Positions 18,283-27,224 of a stretch of DNA of 60,585 bases are shown piece by piece. Origin of the DNA: Deltaproteobacteria bacterium (GTDB lineage Bacteria > Desulfobacterota > GWC2-55-46); the NCBI GenBank assembly GCA_015075075.1, contig JABTVA010000016.1, forward strand, positions 1 through 60,585, written 5' to 3'. Numbering within the stretch: position 1 is the first letter of the stretch; the number at the start of each line of letters is the position of its first letter. The notes under the pieces are model-generated. The model saw only the letters and a program-made list of their open reading frames with translations. It was not told the DNA's origin and searched no databases. The position numbers were made by a program, and so were the translations under genes.

Positions 18283-19584
18283 GTGCAGTCAGCCGTGAAC
18301 GAGCCCAAGTATCTTAGCCTTGAAGTGCCGAGAAAAATAGCCCTCGCCCTGCTATTCATACCCTTTCCTGCTGCCGTCCTGTCCACGCGGCATGAATTTC
18401 TGGGGATGGACAACCCCGGGCATTGGATCTCCAGGATGGGAACCCCTGACGGATCGTCCTTACGCCGGAGGAGGTCAGGCGTTCAACATCGCGGCAATGG
18501 GCGTAACCGACCAGATGGCGGATCTCCGGTCGATGCCGGATACTCTCCCCGGTGAAACGGTGTTCGAGTGGATATGGACGGACTTCCTCGCGGACCCGGG
18601 GAAGAAGTACGACTCAAAGGGGCGGAAGCTCCGGAGAGCTTTTCATCGACCTGGTCAGAACATAAACCTGACGGGACTGGCAATGAAGTGAAAGGTCAGG
18701 CACGGCGTGGTCGCCGAGAGGGCGGACACGAGGGCCCTTCCACTTATGAGGCGGTACTTTCGAAACCGGGACGCGAGGGTCGACTCCATACAGTATTCGG
18801 AGCCTCTATCCCCGGCGCGTTCTTCTCCTCCATACGAGCGAGGACGGAATGGGGCTTTTCCAGGCAGAGACCCTGAGGGGATGGTTGGACGGACAAGGTC
18901 GCCTTCGGGGAGCGGAATGCCGTCATGTCCGCCGGCGATGAAGAGTTCCTCGTCGTAACGGGCAACAGGGTGCGCGTTTACGGCGACAGCGCCCTTGAAA
19001 AGCCGATGGCCGAGGTGGTCATGGGCGGCGTACTCGCCGTATCGACCCCCGGCTGAAGGAACTCCTGACCGTAAGGTCTCTGAGCGGCGAAAGGACGGCT
19101 GCCATCCTGATAGACGGATCTGCGAAAACCGATGCCGAGGTCAGTCTCGCTATCTGCCGCATACGAGTCGAACATAAGGCAGGCCTTCAAGATCGCTGGA
19201 GGGAGTACGGCTGGGGCGGGAGGAGCTGCCTCAGGGACTGCTCTGCTTCATACAGGACATTCGACGGTCGGCGTGAAGCTTCTGAGGAACCCAAGGCAGC
19301 AGGGCGTCACAGGGAGGTGCTGGCGCACTTGAATACAGGAGAGCGCTAGGAGACGTGGCGCTTGGCCTCCGGGGCTCGGACCCGGGCGTGACGCTTTGGA
19401 CCCTTGACGGCCATGTGATGCTCTATCTCGGCCAGTCAGCGGAGCCGTATGTCATACACCAGATCTTCGGGTATGCGGACAGGGCGGATGAGGCGCGTCG
19501 GCAGGGTCGCGGTCACCGGGCTCGACCTCGGCAGCCGGTCGCCATAGCCTCGATGAAGTCTGGCTCAGGGGGTCACGAGGATGA
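18283..19584 (+). pseudogene. Decayed SH3-domain NlpC/P60 cell-wall endopeptidase
   Basis: No single frame is open, but pieces in all three forward frames align in order with the SH3-containing NlpC/P60 family. They are a hydrophobic leader (RKIALALLFIPFPAAVL), an N-terminal domain piece with LPDTLPGETVFEWI-like text, SH3 pieces (HGVVAERADTRALP, LLLHTSEDGMGLFQAE, EEFLVVTGNRVRVYG), then YGWGGRSCLRDCSAS with the expected catalytic Cys, and LDGHVMLYLGQSAEPYVIH with the catalytic His. At least six frame changes are needed. The density is higher than elsewhere in the window, so true decay is likelier than error. An intact gene would cleave peptidoglycan stem peptides. Confidence 0.7.
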
Positions 19585-19740
19585 CCATTCCGGAAGAGTT
19601 CAGGATAAAACGGCTCTGACAAGCAAGCCTGATATGCTATGCACAGTATCACAGTAACCTCTCCGAGAGGCGGCCTCTAATACGTTAATACATTCGCGAT
19701 ACTGGGGGCAACGGCAAGCCAATCAATCAAGAGGTGGGTT

Positions 19741-19827
19741 ATGAGCACGTCAAAAATCTACATCGGCAATGTGGTCATGTTCCTGGCCGTAGCGGTCACG
19801 CTGGTTGTGGCGGTCATTGCATCATGA
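19741..19827 (+). CDS. Small single-span membrane protein
   Basis: 28 codons (MSTSKIYIGNVVMFLAVAVT, then a hydrophobic LVVAVIAS end) with AGAGGTGG eight bases before the ATG. The short polar start and single hydrophobic helix resemble small membrane subunits such as those of terminal oxidases, but no family could be assigned. A plausible terminator follows at 19866. It lies alone between the decayed endopeptidase and the two-component genes. Confidence 0.45.
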   Translation: MSTSKIYIGNVVMFLAVAVTLVVAVIAS

Positions 19828-19865
19828 CAGGGCATCATGACCGGGGTCCAAAAAAACTGAACACG

Positions 19866-19894
19866 GGGAGGCGACCTTAGAGTCCTCCTTTTTT
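19866..19894 (+). terminator. Probable intrinsic terminator
   Basis: GGGAGG.C.AC pairs with GT.CCTCC across a short loop and is followed by six T. Placed 40 bp after the small membrane ORF. Confidence 0.5.
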
Positions 19895-19960
19895 AAAAGG
19901 CCCTTCCTTGACTTTCCCTTCCTTTGTATTATCCTGCTTATAACCGCCTGATATTGTTGA

Positions 19961-20092
19961 GGCAGCTTCTGAAAATCGATCTTTCCGGACTCTGTAGTTG
20001 GCGGGAACAAAATGCTCACATATTCCCATATATGCTCCGCTTTCTATTTTCCAGCCTTGGATTGCGGAAAAATCTCACCTTAAGAAGTTGCC
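19961..20092. repeat. Family-1 palindromic element, diverged copy
   Basis: 132-bp copy from GGCAGCTTCTGAAAATCG to CTTAAGAAGTTGCC, with inner ACAAAATGCTCACATATT and ATATATGCTCCGCTTT arms. Flanks TTGA and CAAG do not match. It lies about 45 bp upstream of the sensor kinase start. Confidence 0.75.
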
Positions 20093-20138
20093 CAAGATTT
20101 CATTAGCCGCCATCAAGCCTCCGGCGCACGCCCTCAAG

Positions 20139-22385
20139 ATGAACATTGGCGGTAAACTCATTATCCTTCCCTCATAGCAACGCTCCTCCCGACGGTATCC
20201 TGGCGTTTTCACCACAAACCTGATAAGCGACAGCAGGCGTGAGGACGCCGAGGAGACCATCGGCAACAACCTCAAGGCTGCCTGGATGCAATATTATTCC
20301 AGGGCCTACCAGATGCAGTACGGGATGCTCCAGGCCTCTACCGAAGGCCACGTGAAAACTGCCCTGAAGGGCCGGGACAAGGACTTGCTCAGGTCGCAGC
20401 TCATCGCATGGAAGGAATACAGGCCGCACGTGGACCTATGGGCAGTGGTGGACCCCCGGATGAGGACCATAGCCTCGTTAAACACGAAAGATTCCGGCCG
20501 GCTCATGCCGCTTAACGGCCTTGTTGAGAAGGCGCTCGGCAGCAGGGGGCCGATAATCTCGACGGAGGTCATCCCGCACGAGTTATTGATGGCCGAGGGC
20601 CTTGCAGGCGCGGCTTCCATTACCGCTGAGGACGGCAGGGTACTTGGAGACGGCCTCATGCTGGTCGTGGTCACCCCTGTGGTGGACGCCAATGGCAGCG
20701 TCCTCGGGGCTATAATATCGGGCGACCTCATCAATAACGATTTTTTCGTGCCGGACAGCCTTTCGGAATCCATTTCCGGCTCGATCGTCGCCATATCAAT
20801 GGGCGGCGCGCAGGTCTCTACGAACGGTGTTGACGAAGACGGCATAAGGACGGTAGGCCGCCTCATACCCGAGGCGGTCCTCGACGAGCTTGAGGCCGGC
20901 CTCGGCTACAGGGGGGAGATAGACATAGCCGGGAAGGCCTATATGGCAGCGTTCGACCCGATAAGAGACAACGAGGGCCTGGTCATCGGCTCGCTCTTCG
21001 TCGGCCTCCAGAAGGAGTAGTTCGTCGAGCTCCAGTATGCGAACATCAAGGCCGTCGCGACCATCGCGCTCATAGGCATCTTCATGGCCACAGGCGTTGC
21101 CTCCTTCCTCACATACGTCATAACCAGGCCCATACTGTCACTTAAGAAAAAGGCCCAGCTCGTGGCCGCAGGCGACCTCAACATCAGGATGGGCCAGGTA
21201 AAGGAGGGGAACGACGAGATAGCGGACCTGGCGCGCACCTTCGAGCAGATGGTCGAGAGCCTCCGGGACAAGGAGGAGAGCATCAGGGTAAGCCAGGAAA
21301 AGCTCGCTACACAGAAAAAGCTCGTTGAGTCCATAATAAACAGCCTCCCCTATTCGCTGTACGTCCTTGAGAGGAATAAATCCGTGGTAGTCCGTAACAT
21401 GCACGCGACCGAGGCCTGCCCTGTCGGGGAATGCGAGGGGCCGGAAGGGTGCCATGAGGAGGACTTCATCTCGCATTTCACGAAGGGGCTGAGGGAAGAG
21501 CTCTCCGGCATGGTAGAGAGCGTCTTCGAGACCGGGGAGCCCAGGAGCGCGGAATACAGGCTCAGCACGCCTGACGGCGAAAGGGTCATGTTTGCCAGCG
21601 TTTTCCCGGTCGTGGCAGGGGGGGCGAAGCCCGCGGAGTTCGTGGTGTGGATGTCCGAGGACATAACTCGGAAAAAGGAGATCGAGTCGAACATAATATC
21701 GAGCGAGAAGCTCGCGGCCGTGGGGCAGCTCGCCGCGGGCATAGCCCACGAGGTCAATAACCCGCTCGGGGGCATATTGAACTGCCTCTATAACCTGAGG
21801 AACCGCAAGCTCACAGACGAGCGCAAGGCCGAGTACGTCGATTTCATGGAGGACGGCATCAAGAGGGTCCAGAACATAGTAAGGCAGCTCCTTGATTTCT
21901 CGCAGCAGCACGCGCCCGAGCTTTCCCTCACCGACACAAACTCCATAATAGAGGGCATAATCCCGCTCTTCAGGCATTCGGTCAGGGGCAAGGAGGTCCG
22001 GCTCCTCGTGAACCTCAGCCAGGGCCTGCCCCGCATACTCGTGGACAGGCACCAGATAGAGCAGATACTCGTGAACCTTATACTCAACGCCGTGCAGGCG
22101 GTCTCATCCGAAGGCCTAATCGAGGTCACGACCAGGCGGGAGGGGAACTGGTTCTGCATACAGATATCCGACAACGGCTGCGGCATCCCCCCGGAGAACC
22201 TCGGGAGGGTCTTCGACCCGTTCTTCACGACCAAGGGCGTGGGCAGGGGCACGGGCTTGGGCCTTTCGGTGAGCCGTGGTATAATAGAGCGCCACAAGGG
22301 CAGGATAGAGGTCGAAAGCCAGCCGGGCAAGGGCAGCACCTTCAGGGTGCTCCTGCCGATCGGCGTAGCGGAGGAAGCGGTTTGA
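20139..22385 (+). CDS. Membrane sensor histidine kinase (Cache-HAMP-PAS-HisKA-HATPase), with lesions near the N-terminus
   Basis: The ATG at 20139 opens MNIGGKLIILP, the start of the first membrane helix. The frame is lost and regained between about 20170 and 20208. From 20208 it is open through a periplasmic Cache-type sensor region, then interrupted once by TAG at 21018-21020, right before the second membrane helix (ATIALIGIFMATGVASFLTY). After this come HAMP, a PAS-like segment (SIINSLPYSLYVLERN), the H-box GIAHEVNNPLGG, and an ATPase domain with DNGCGIPPENLG and GTGLGLSVSRG. It overlaps the NtrC-type regulator and surely pairs with it. Dead gene versus sequence error is unresolved. Confidence 0.78.
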
Positions 22386-23767
22386 GCAGGATACTCATTA
22401 TAGACGACGAGCCGCTTATGCGCATCTCGATAGGCGACGCGCTCAAGGGCGAGGGCTACGAGGTCTCGGATGCCGCTTCCGGCAGGGAAGGCCTGGGCCT
22501 TGCCAGGGACGGCGCCGCCCCCTTCGACATAGTCATAACCGATTTGAGGCTCCCGGACATAGACGGCCTCGAGGTCCTGAAGTCGCTCCGGAAGTCATCG
22601 CCCGAGGCGATGGTCGTCCTCATAACCGCTTTCGGCGCGGTCGAGACCGCGGTAGAGGCCATGAAATACGGGGCCTACGACTACGTGACAAAGCCCTTCG
22701 CCATGGACGAACTCCTCATCATGATAAGGAGGATGCTGAAGCTCAAGGAGCTCGAGCGCGAGAACCAGGCGCTCAAGGAGCAGGTCGAGGGGAGGTATAA
22801 CTTCAGCGGCATCGTCGGCAGAAGCGAGAAGATGAACGAGATATTCGAGATGATAAGGGTCGTCTCGCAGAGCGATTCCACGGTCCTCATCCTCGGGGAG
22901 AGCGGCACGGGCAAGGAGATAGTGGCGAGCGCCATACACCGGAACAGCCCCAGGAAGGACGGGCCTTATGTAAAAGTAAGCTGCGCCGCCATCCCGGAAA
23001 CGCTCCTCGAGGCCGAGCTTTTCGGCTACGACAAGGGCGCGTTCACGGGGGCCGTGAAGCAGAAGAAGGGCAGGTTCGAGCTTGCGGACAGGGGCACCAT
23101 ATTCCTCGACGAGATAGGCGAGCTCGCGCCGTCCATACAGGTAAAGCTCCTCCGGGTGCTCCAGGAAAAGGAGTTCGACAGGCTCGGGGGCACGGGCACG
23201 GTTAGCGCCGACGTACGGGTGATATGCGCAACGCAAAGGGACCTTAAAAAAGAGGTCCAGAACGGCTCCTTCCGCGAAGACCTCTATTACAGGCTGAACG
23301 TGGTGCCGATAGTGCTTCCGCCGCTACGCGAGAGGAAGGGCGACATAATGCTACTCGCCAACCATTTTCTCAACTACTATTCCGGGCTATGCAGGAAACA
23401 GGTAAAAGGCTTTTCGGTCGACGCCGTCGAGGCGCTCATAAAGTACCCGTTCCCGGGTAACGTCCGCGAGCTCGAGCACGCCGTAGAAAGGGCGGTTGTC
23501 ATGGGCAAAGGCGAGGAGATACAGCCCTGGGACCTCCCGGAGGAGATAGGGAACTCGAACCTCAGCGACTGCCTCAAGGTCTTCCGTAGCGGAGACGGCG
23601 GCTACGAGAACCTTACGAAGGCCATGAAGGACTTCGAGAAGAAATACATAATAAAGGTCCTGGAAGAGACGAACGGGAACAAGACCCTGGCAGCCAAGCT
23701 CCTTGGAGTTTCGAGAAAGACCCTCTGGGAGAAGTGCAAGCTCCTTGAGATAATAAGCGGCGAATAA
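22382..23767 (+). CDS. Sigma-54-dependent response regulator (NtrC family)
   Basis: A 461-residue regulator. The receiver domain has the phospho-acceptor Asp in VITDLRLPDIDG and a switch Lys in YVTKPF. The AAA+ domain has Walker A GESGTGKE, the sigma-54 contact GAFTGA, and GTIFLDEIGEL. A Fis-type helix-turn-helix lies at the C-terminus (NKTLAAKLLGVSRKTLWEK). It starts at a TTG overlapping the kinase stop, so translation is coupled. It would activate sigma-54 promoters in response to the upstream kinase. Targets are not apparent in the window. Confidence 0.94.
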   Translation: MSRILIIDDEPLMRISIGDALKGEGYEVSDAASGREGLGLARDGAAPFDIVITDLRLPDIDGLEVLKSLRKSSPEAMVVLITAFGAVETAVEAMKYGAYDYVTKPFAMDELLIMIRRMLKLKELERENQALKEQVEGRYNFSGIVGRSEKMNEIFEMIRVVSQSDSTVLILGESGTGKEIVASAIHRNSPRKDGPYVKVSCAAIPETLLEAELFGYDKGAFTGAVKQKKGRFELADRGTIFLDEIGELAPSIQVKLLRVLQEKEFDRLGGTGTVSADVRVICATQRDLKKEVQNGSFREDLYYRLNVVPIVLPPLRERKGDIMLLANHFLNYYSGLCRKQVKGFSVDAVEALIKYPFPGNVRELEHAVERAVVMGKGEEIQPWDLPEEIGNSNLSDCLKVFRSGDGGYENLTKAMKDFEKKYIIKVLEETNGNKTLAAKLLGVSRKTLWEKCKLLEIISGE

Positions 23768-23768
23768 A

Positions 23769-24005
23769 GGCAGCCTCTAACAGGCTGCTGAAAAAGTCCA
23801 TCTGCGTCGAAGGCTGCGTCGCTGGACACTCCGGCGTACACGAAAAGTACGCCTCATTCCCAGTTCCCCTGTACCAACGGGGGCCTCGCATCTGGAGCTT
23901 TTTGAGCAGCCTGAATAAATCTGAGTTTTTCAGCAAGCTGCTAAAAATCGATCTTTTCCCCGGATTCTGTGTCAGGCCGGGAACAGCGGGAAAAATCTCT
24001 AATTT
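23769..24005. repeat. Family-1 element split by a family-2 insertion
   Basis: GGCAGCCTCTAA at 23769-23780 continues as AAATCGATCTTTTCCCC after 23944 once the family-2 insert and one CTAA are removed. The right part lacks the inner hairpin and has a degraded right end. This orders events: family 1 was present before family 2 jumped in. Confidence 0.78.
23781..23940. repeat. Family-2 MITE-like element with CTAA target duplication, nested in family 1
   Basis: 160 bp, CAGGCTGCTGAAAAA to TTTTTCAGCAAGCTG, flanked by CTAA at 23777-23780 and 23941-23944. Very similar to the copies at 14501 and 49898. Confidence 0.9.
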
Positions 24006-24013
24006 TCAATTCC

Positions 24014-24889
24014 TCAGGCCTTATGGCTTGCCTTAAGTATCCTGTCTATCTTGCCGTAATCCTTGATTATTTCAATGTTGTCGTATCGCCCGTCATCCTC
24101 GGCCATGCGCCTCACCTCACCTGACTGCCCGTAACCCATTTCGATAAGGAGCCACCCCCCCGGGGCAAGGAAGAGCGGTGCCTCGCCCACTATTCGCCTT
24201 ATGAAGGAAAGTCCGTCCTCTCCCCCTGCGAGCGCCCCCCTGGGCTCGAAGTCCCTGACCTCAGGGGCGAGGCCTTCCATGTCCCTTTCCGGGACATAGG
24301 GCGGGTTGGAGACTATTATTCCGGCGCGGCCCTTCAGTTCGTCCGGAAGCGGCGTAAATAGGTCGCCCTGGAGAAACCTGACCCTTTCCGCCACCCCGGC
24401 CCTTGCGGCGTTTTCTCTTGCGACCGTAAGCGCCTTCTCGGAAATGTCTGTCGCGTATACGGCAGGGCCGGGGACCTCGCTCGCTATCGAAATCGCTATG
24501 CAGCCGCTCCCCGTGCAAGGGTCTATTACGGCCAGGGCGGGGTCCATTTCTTTTCCGAGCTTGACGGCCTCTCCGGCAAGGAGCTCCGTCTCTGGCCTGG
24601 GGATGAGGACGTCTTTTGTGACCTTCAGGGTGAGCCCCCTGAAATCCGCCTCACCGAAGATGTACTGGGACGGCTCCCTCTTAAGCCGCCTTAAGAGCAC
24701 ATCCTGAAGCTCCGCTGTTTTTTTACTGGAAAGCCCCATCCCGGCATCGAGGAAAAGGGAGTGCCTCTTTACGCCGAGGAGACGCATGAGCATGAGCTCG
24801 GCCTCGATATCCGGCTCCGGGATGCCCGCCCTTGAGAGGGCCTCACGGACCCTCGTAAGCGCCTCGCCTATCGTTTCAGTATCCGGCAT
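24014..24889 (-). CDS. prmC: Peptide chain release factor glutamine methyltransferase
   Basis: A 291-residue SAM-dependent N5-glutamine methyltransferase that modifies the GGQ motif of release factors. An N-terminal helical domain (ALTRVREALSRAGIPEPDIE) is followed by the SAM-binding block VIDPCTGSGCIAISIA and the signature NPPYVPERD. prfA usually sits just upstream but is not here; the next gene is a YbaK-like deacylase 166 bp away. It ends a few bases from the degenerate end of a family-1 element. Confidence 0.93.
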   Translation of the reverse strand: MPDTETIGEALTRVREALSRAGIPEPDIEAELMLMRLLGVKRHSLFLDAGMGLSSKKTAELQDVLLRRLKREPSQYIFGEADFRGLTLKVTKDVLIPRPETELLAGEAVKLGKEMDPALAVIDPCTGSGCIAISIASEVPGPAVYATDISEKALTVARENAARAGVAERVRFLQGDLFTPLPDELKGRAGIIVSNPPYVPERDMEGLAPEVRDFEPRGALAGGEDGLSFIRRIVGEAPLFLAPGGWLLIEMGYGQSGEVRRMAEDDGRYDNIEIIKDYGKIDRILKASHKA

Positions 24890-25055
24890 ATGCCCGCGGA
24901 AGCCCCCCTGAACAAAATAATGGAACGCCTCTTAAGTCTCCTCAAGAGGGCTCCATTATACATAGATTATTGCGGGGAGCTTGTCAAAGCATTCCGGCTC
25001 CGCGGAAGGGCGATACTGTATCGCAGGCCGGCACGCGCGTTATTGGAATCCGCTC

Positions 25056-25523
25056 TCAGGACCTCTCGGTGAACTCGGCGACTCTGGGTTTTACAAGCTC
25101 CTCGAAGTCCTTGTATTTCATCTCAACGGCCTCGTAATGCGTGCCCGCGTTGAAGTAGATGTACTCGTCCCCTGTAAGCGACCTGTCTACCACCGTTTCC
25201 ACCTGGTACAGGTTGCCGAAGGGAGGTTCGGCCCCGGTCTCGCAATCCGGGAAAAGGTTTGAGAACTCCTCTTCCTTTGCGAGCCTCAGGTCTTTTTTCC
25301 TGAGTATGTCGCTGAGCTTCCCGAAGTCTACCTTTGCGCTTGCCGGGAGCACCGTCATGACGATCTCTCCGTCAGCCTTGACCATTACGGATTTGGCAAG
25401 CTCCCGGCCTTTCACGTGCATGGAGGCTGCCACCTCCTGGGCGGTATATGCCTCGGTGTGGACGAGCGACTTGTACCATACGTGCCTTTCCTGGAGAAGG
25501 TTTTCAAGCCTTTTGGGTATCAT
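25056..25523 (-). CDS. YbaK/ProX-type aminoacyl-tRNA deacylase
   Basis: A 155-residue YbaK-domain protein. Members hydrolyse mischarged aminoacyl-tRNAs in trans. The block VKGRELAKSVMVKADG contains the conserved Lys of the active site, and GAEPPFGNLYQVETVVD the GxxPPxG-type loop. Length fits a stand-alone domain. Which mischarged tRNA it edits cannot be told. The ATG follows AGGGGA and the gene diverges from the archaemetzincin gene. Confidence 0.85.
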   Translation of the reverse strand: MIPKRLENLLQERHVWYKSLVHTEAYTAQEVAASMHVKGRELAKSVMVKADGEIVMTVLPASAKVDFGKLSDILRKKDLRLAKEEEFSNLFPDCETGAEPPFGNLYQVETVVDRSLTGDEYIYFNAGTHYEAVEMKYKDFEELVKPRVAEFTERS

Positions 25524-25580
25524 GTTCCCCTCCTTAAATTAATTATATACCTTCCGCCGCCAACCGGCAAAATGCCCCTT

Positions 25581-25609
25581 GAGTGTATAATCTGCCTGTG
25601 AGTGTATAA
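25581..25609 (+). promoter_or_regulatory. Direct repeat GAGTGTATAA with possible -10 boxes
   Basis: GAGTGTATAA occurs twice with 19-base spacing (25581-25590, 25600-25609), each ending in a TATAAT-like hexamer, in the gap between the divergent YbaK and archaemetzincin genes. It may be two overlapping promoters or an operator. No good -35 box was seen. Confidence 0.35.
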
Positions 25610-25640
25610 CGGTTGATGGCCGTTACAGGGGGGGGCTTGC

Positions 25641-26183
25641 ATGGTGCTCATACTGCCGGTGGGAGAGGTGGAGCGGGAAACGCTCGAATGGCTCCGTGAA
25701 GACCTCGAAAGGGAGTTCGGGTTCGAGGCAGTCGTAGCCGATGAAAATGAAGCCATTCCCAACCCCGATTTCGCGCTGGACGCGGAGCGGGGACAGTATG
25801 ATTCCACTGTCATGCTGTATTCCATGATGGAAAGGCCTGAGTTCAAGCGTTACGGGAGGGTGCTGGGCGTGGCCTCGGCAGACCTCTTCGCTCCGGGACT
25901 GAACTTCGTCTTCGGGGAGGCCGGGACCAGGGCCGCAATCATATCCACCCGCAGGCTCCGCGAAACCTTTTACAACAGGGAGGAAGACAGAGGGCTTCTG
26001 AGAAAGCGGATACTGACCGAGGCCGCCCATGAGCTCGGCCATACGTTCGGGCTCGGTCATTGCGCCTTCCAGGACTGCGTCATGTTCTTTTCAAACACCA
26101 TAGAGGACACGGACAGGAAAGGGCCGCGCTTCAGGGGGAGGTGCCTTGAGAAGATGGTCGAGGCCGGGGCCCTCGGAAAATGA
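25641..26183 (+). CDS. amzA: Archaemetzincin-like zinc metalloprotease
   Basis: A 180-residue protease with the signature HELGHTFGLGHCAFQDCVMFF, i.e. HExxHxxGxxHC followed by CxMxF. It provides three catalytic zinc His, the Glu base, and Cys residues for the second structural zinc of archaemetzincins. The N-terminal half (LPVGEVERETLEWLREDLE) is also typical. Found in archaea, vertebrates and scattered bacteria; physiological substrates in bacteria are unknown. The start is an ATG after GGGGGGG. Probably horizontally spread, though base composition here looks ordinary. Confidence 0.9.
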   Translation: MVLILPVGEVERETLEWLREDLEREFGFEAVVADENEAIPNPDFALDAERGQYDSTVMLYSMMERPEFKRYGRVLGVASADLFAPGLNFVFGEAGTRAAIISTRRLRETFYNREEDRGLLRKRILTEAAHELGHTFGLGHCAFQDCVMFFSNTIEDTDRKGPRFRGRCLEKMVEAGALGK

Positions 26184-26185
26184 AA

Positions 26186-26211
26186 AGGCCCGGGGCAGCC
26201 GCCCCGGGCCT
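26186..26211 (-). terminator. Terminator hairpin, mainly for the minus strand
   Basis: Perfect 11-bp stem AGGCCCGGGGC / GCCCCGGGCCT with a 4-base loop. On the minus strand it is followed by TTTTCATTTTCC, so it ends the haemerythrin-domain gene. On the plus strand it can end the archaemetzincin transcript with a weaker tail. Confidence 0.75.
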
Positions 26212-26241
26212 CGAATCGCGCCGGTGGATGTCAAAGGGCGA

Positions 26242-26919
26242 TTAAGCCGCCTGGGCCTTTTTTATGACCATCGCCCTCTCGCTGCCCGTGATGAAGGCGT
26301 CCGATTCCGGATATAGTATATGTTCCTCTTTCATGTTGTGGTCGAGCAGTATGCCGAGGAGGTTGCTTGAGCCGGCTTCCGCGCCCGCTGCGTCATGCCC
26401 GTCGGTCGCGCCGAGTATCCGGTCGAGGAGCGCCTGTATCTCCTTGTGCTCCATCCTCATGACAAAGGTCGGCCCCGCGTCCCGCATCCCGGTCTTTTCC
26501 TCGAAGACGGGGAAGAGGATGTCCTCCTCTATGCGGATGTGCCTCTTAAGCCCAAGGCTGAATTCCCTGAAGCCCCTTGCCGCGTCCTCCCATCTTGATT
26601 CCTTGACGGCCGCCTTGAAGCCTTCGAATATCGTGTCCAGCCTCCGGTGGTCGGTCTGTAGGTAGTCTGTTATGGTGATATCGGGGTTCGGCCTCTCCCT
26701 CTTTACGATGCTCACCCTCCAGGCCTCGGGGCCCGCCTCGAGCGTCCACCAGTCGAACTCGCCGTCGTGCTCGGCCTGGAACTGGTAAAGGAGCGGCTTG
26801 GGCTCGTGGTCGTTTACGAGAGTGAACGATTCCCCGGGCTTGAGGCTCCTGTAAAGCTCGAATATCCTGGCGTGCCTGTCCCTCGGGACCATCTCCCTTA
26901 CGTCTAGGACCTTTTCCAT
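26242..26919 (-). CDS. DUF2249 plus haemerythrin-domain protein
   Basis: A 225-residue two-domain protein. Residues 1-75 match DUF2249 (VLDVREMVPRDRHARIFE, PKPLLYQFQ). Residues 85-215 are an HHE cation-binding domain with His in DYLQTDHRRLD, RHIRIEEDILFP, EHKEIQALLD and DHNMKEEHILYP. Related proteins are tied to oxygen, nitric oxide or iron-sulfur repair (DnrN/YtfE-like). Nothing nearby confirms NO regulation. The start ATG follows AAGGAGGAAT read on the minus strand. Confidence 0.88.
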   Translation of the reverse strand: MEKVLDVREMVPRDRHARIFELYRSLKPGESFTLVNDHEPKPLLYQFQAEHDGEFDWWTLEAGPEAWRVSIVKRERPNPDITITDYLQTDHRRLDTIFEGFKAAVKESRWEDAARGFREFSLGLKRHIRIEEDILFPVFEEKTGMRDAGPTFVMRMEHKEIQALLDRILGATDGHDAAGAEAGSSNLLGILLDHNMKEEHILYPESDAFITGSERAMVIKKAQAA

Positions 26920-27081
26920 CTATGTCATTCCTCCTTGATTGTTTTCCGGTTTGTCTTGCTCAGGGGTATATTTTCCTACGTAAGAGGCCGCAATAAAAAT
27001 GACAAAAATCAATAGCCCGGTTTCAGGCGGACTGTCGAAGGGTATTATCGTATCCCATCCGAAAAAGCGGCTCAGTCTTTA

Positions 27082-27224
27082 GGCATCCTCTAAAAAATTA
27101 GAGATTTTTCCCGCAGTCAAGGAAGGCCGGGAATAAAAAGCGGAGCATATATGATAATATGTGAGCATTTTCATTCCCGGCCTGACACAGAATACTGGGA
27201 AAAGATCAATTTTTAGAGGATGCC
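27082..27224. repeat. Family-1 palindromic element, reverse orientation
   Basis: 143-bp copy, GGCATCCTCTAAAAAATT to ATTTTTAGAGGATGCC, inner arms GGGAATAAAAAGCGGAGC and GTGAGCATTTTCATTCCC. Flanks TTTA and TATG do not match. It overlaps the 3' end of the M48 peptidase gene and supplies that gene's stop codon. Confidence 0.85.

Noticed and set aside
22595..23236. Antisense open frame opposite the NtrC-type regulator
   Set aside because: A shadow of a well-defined gene without homology-like motifs or a ribosome binding site.
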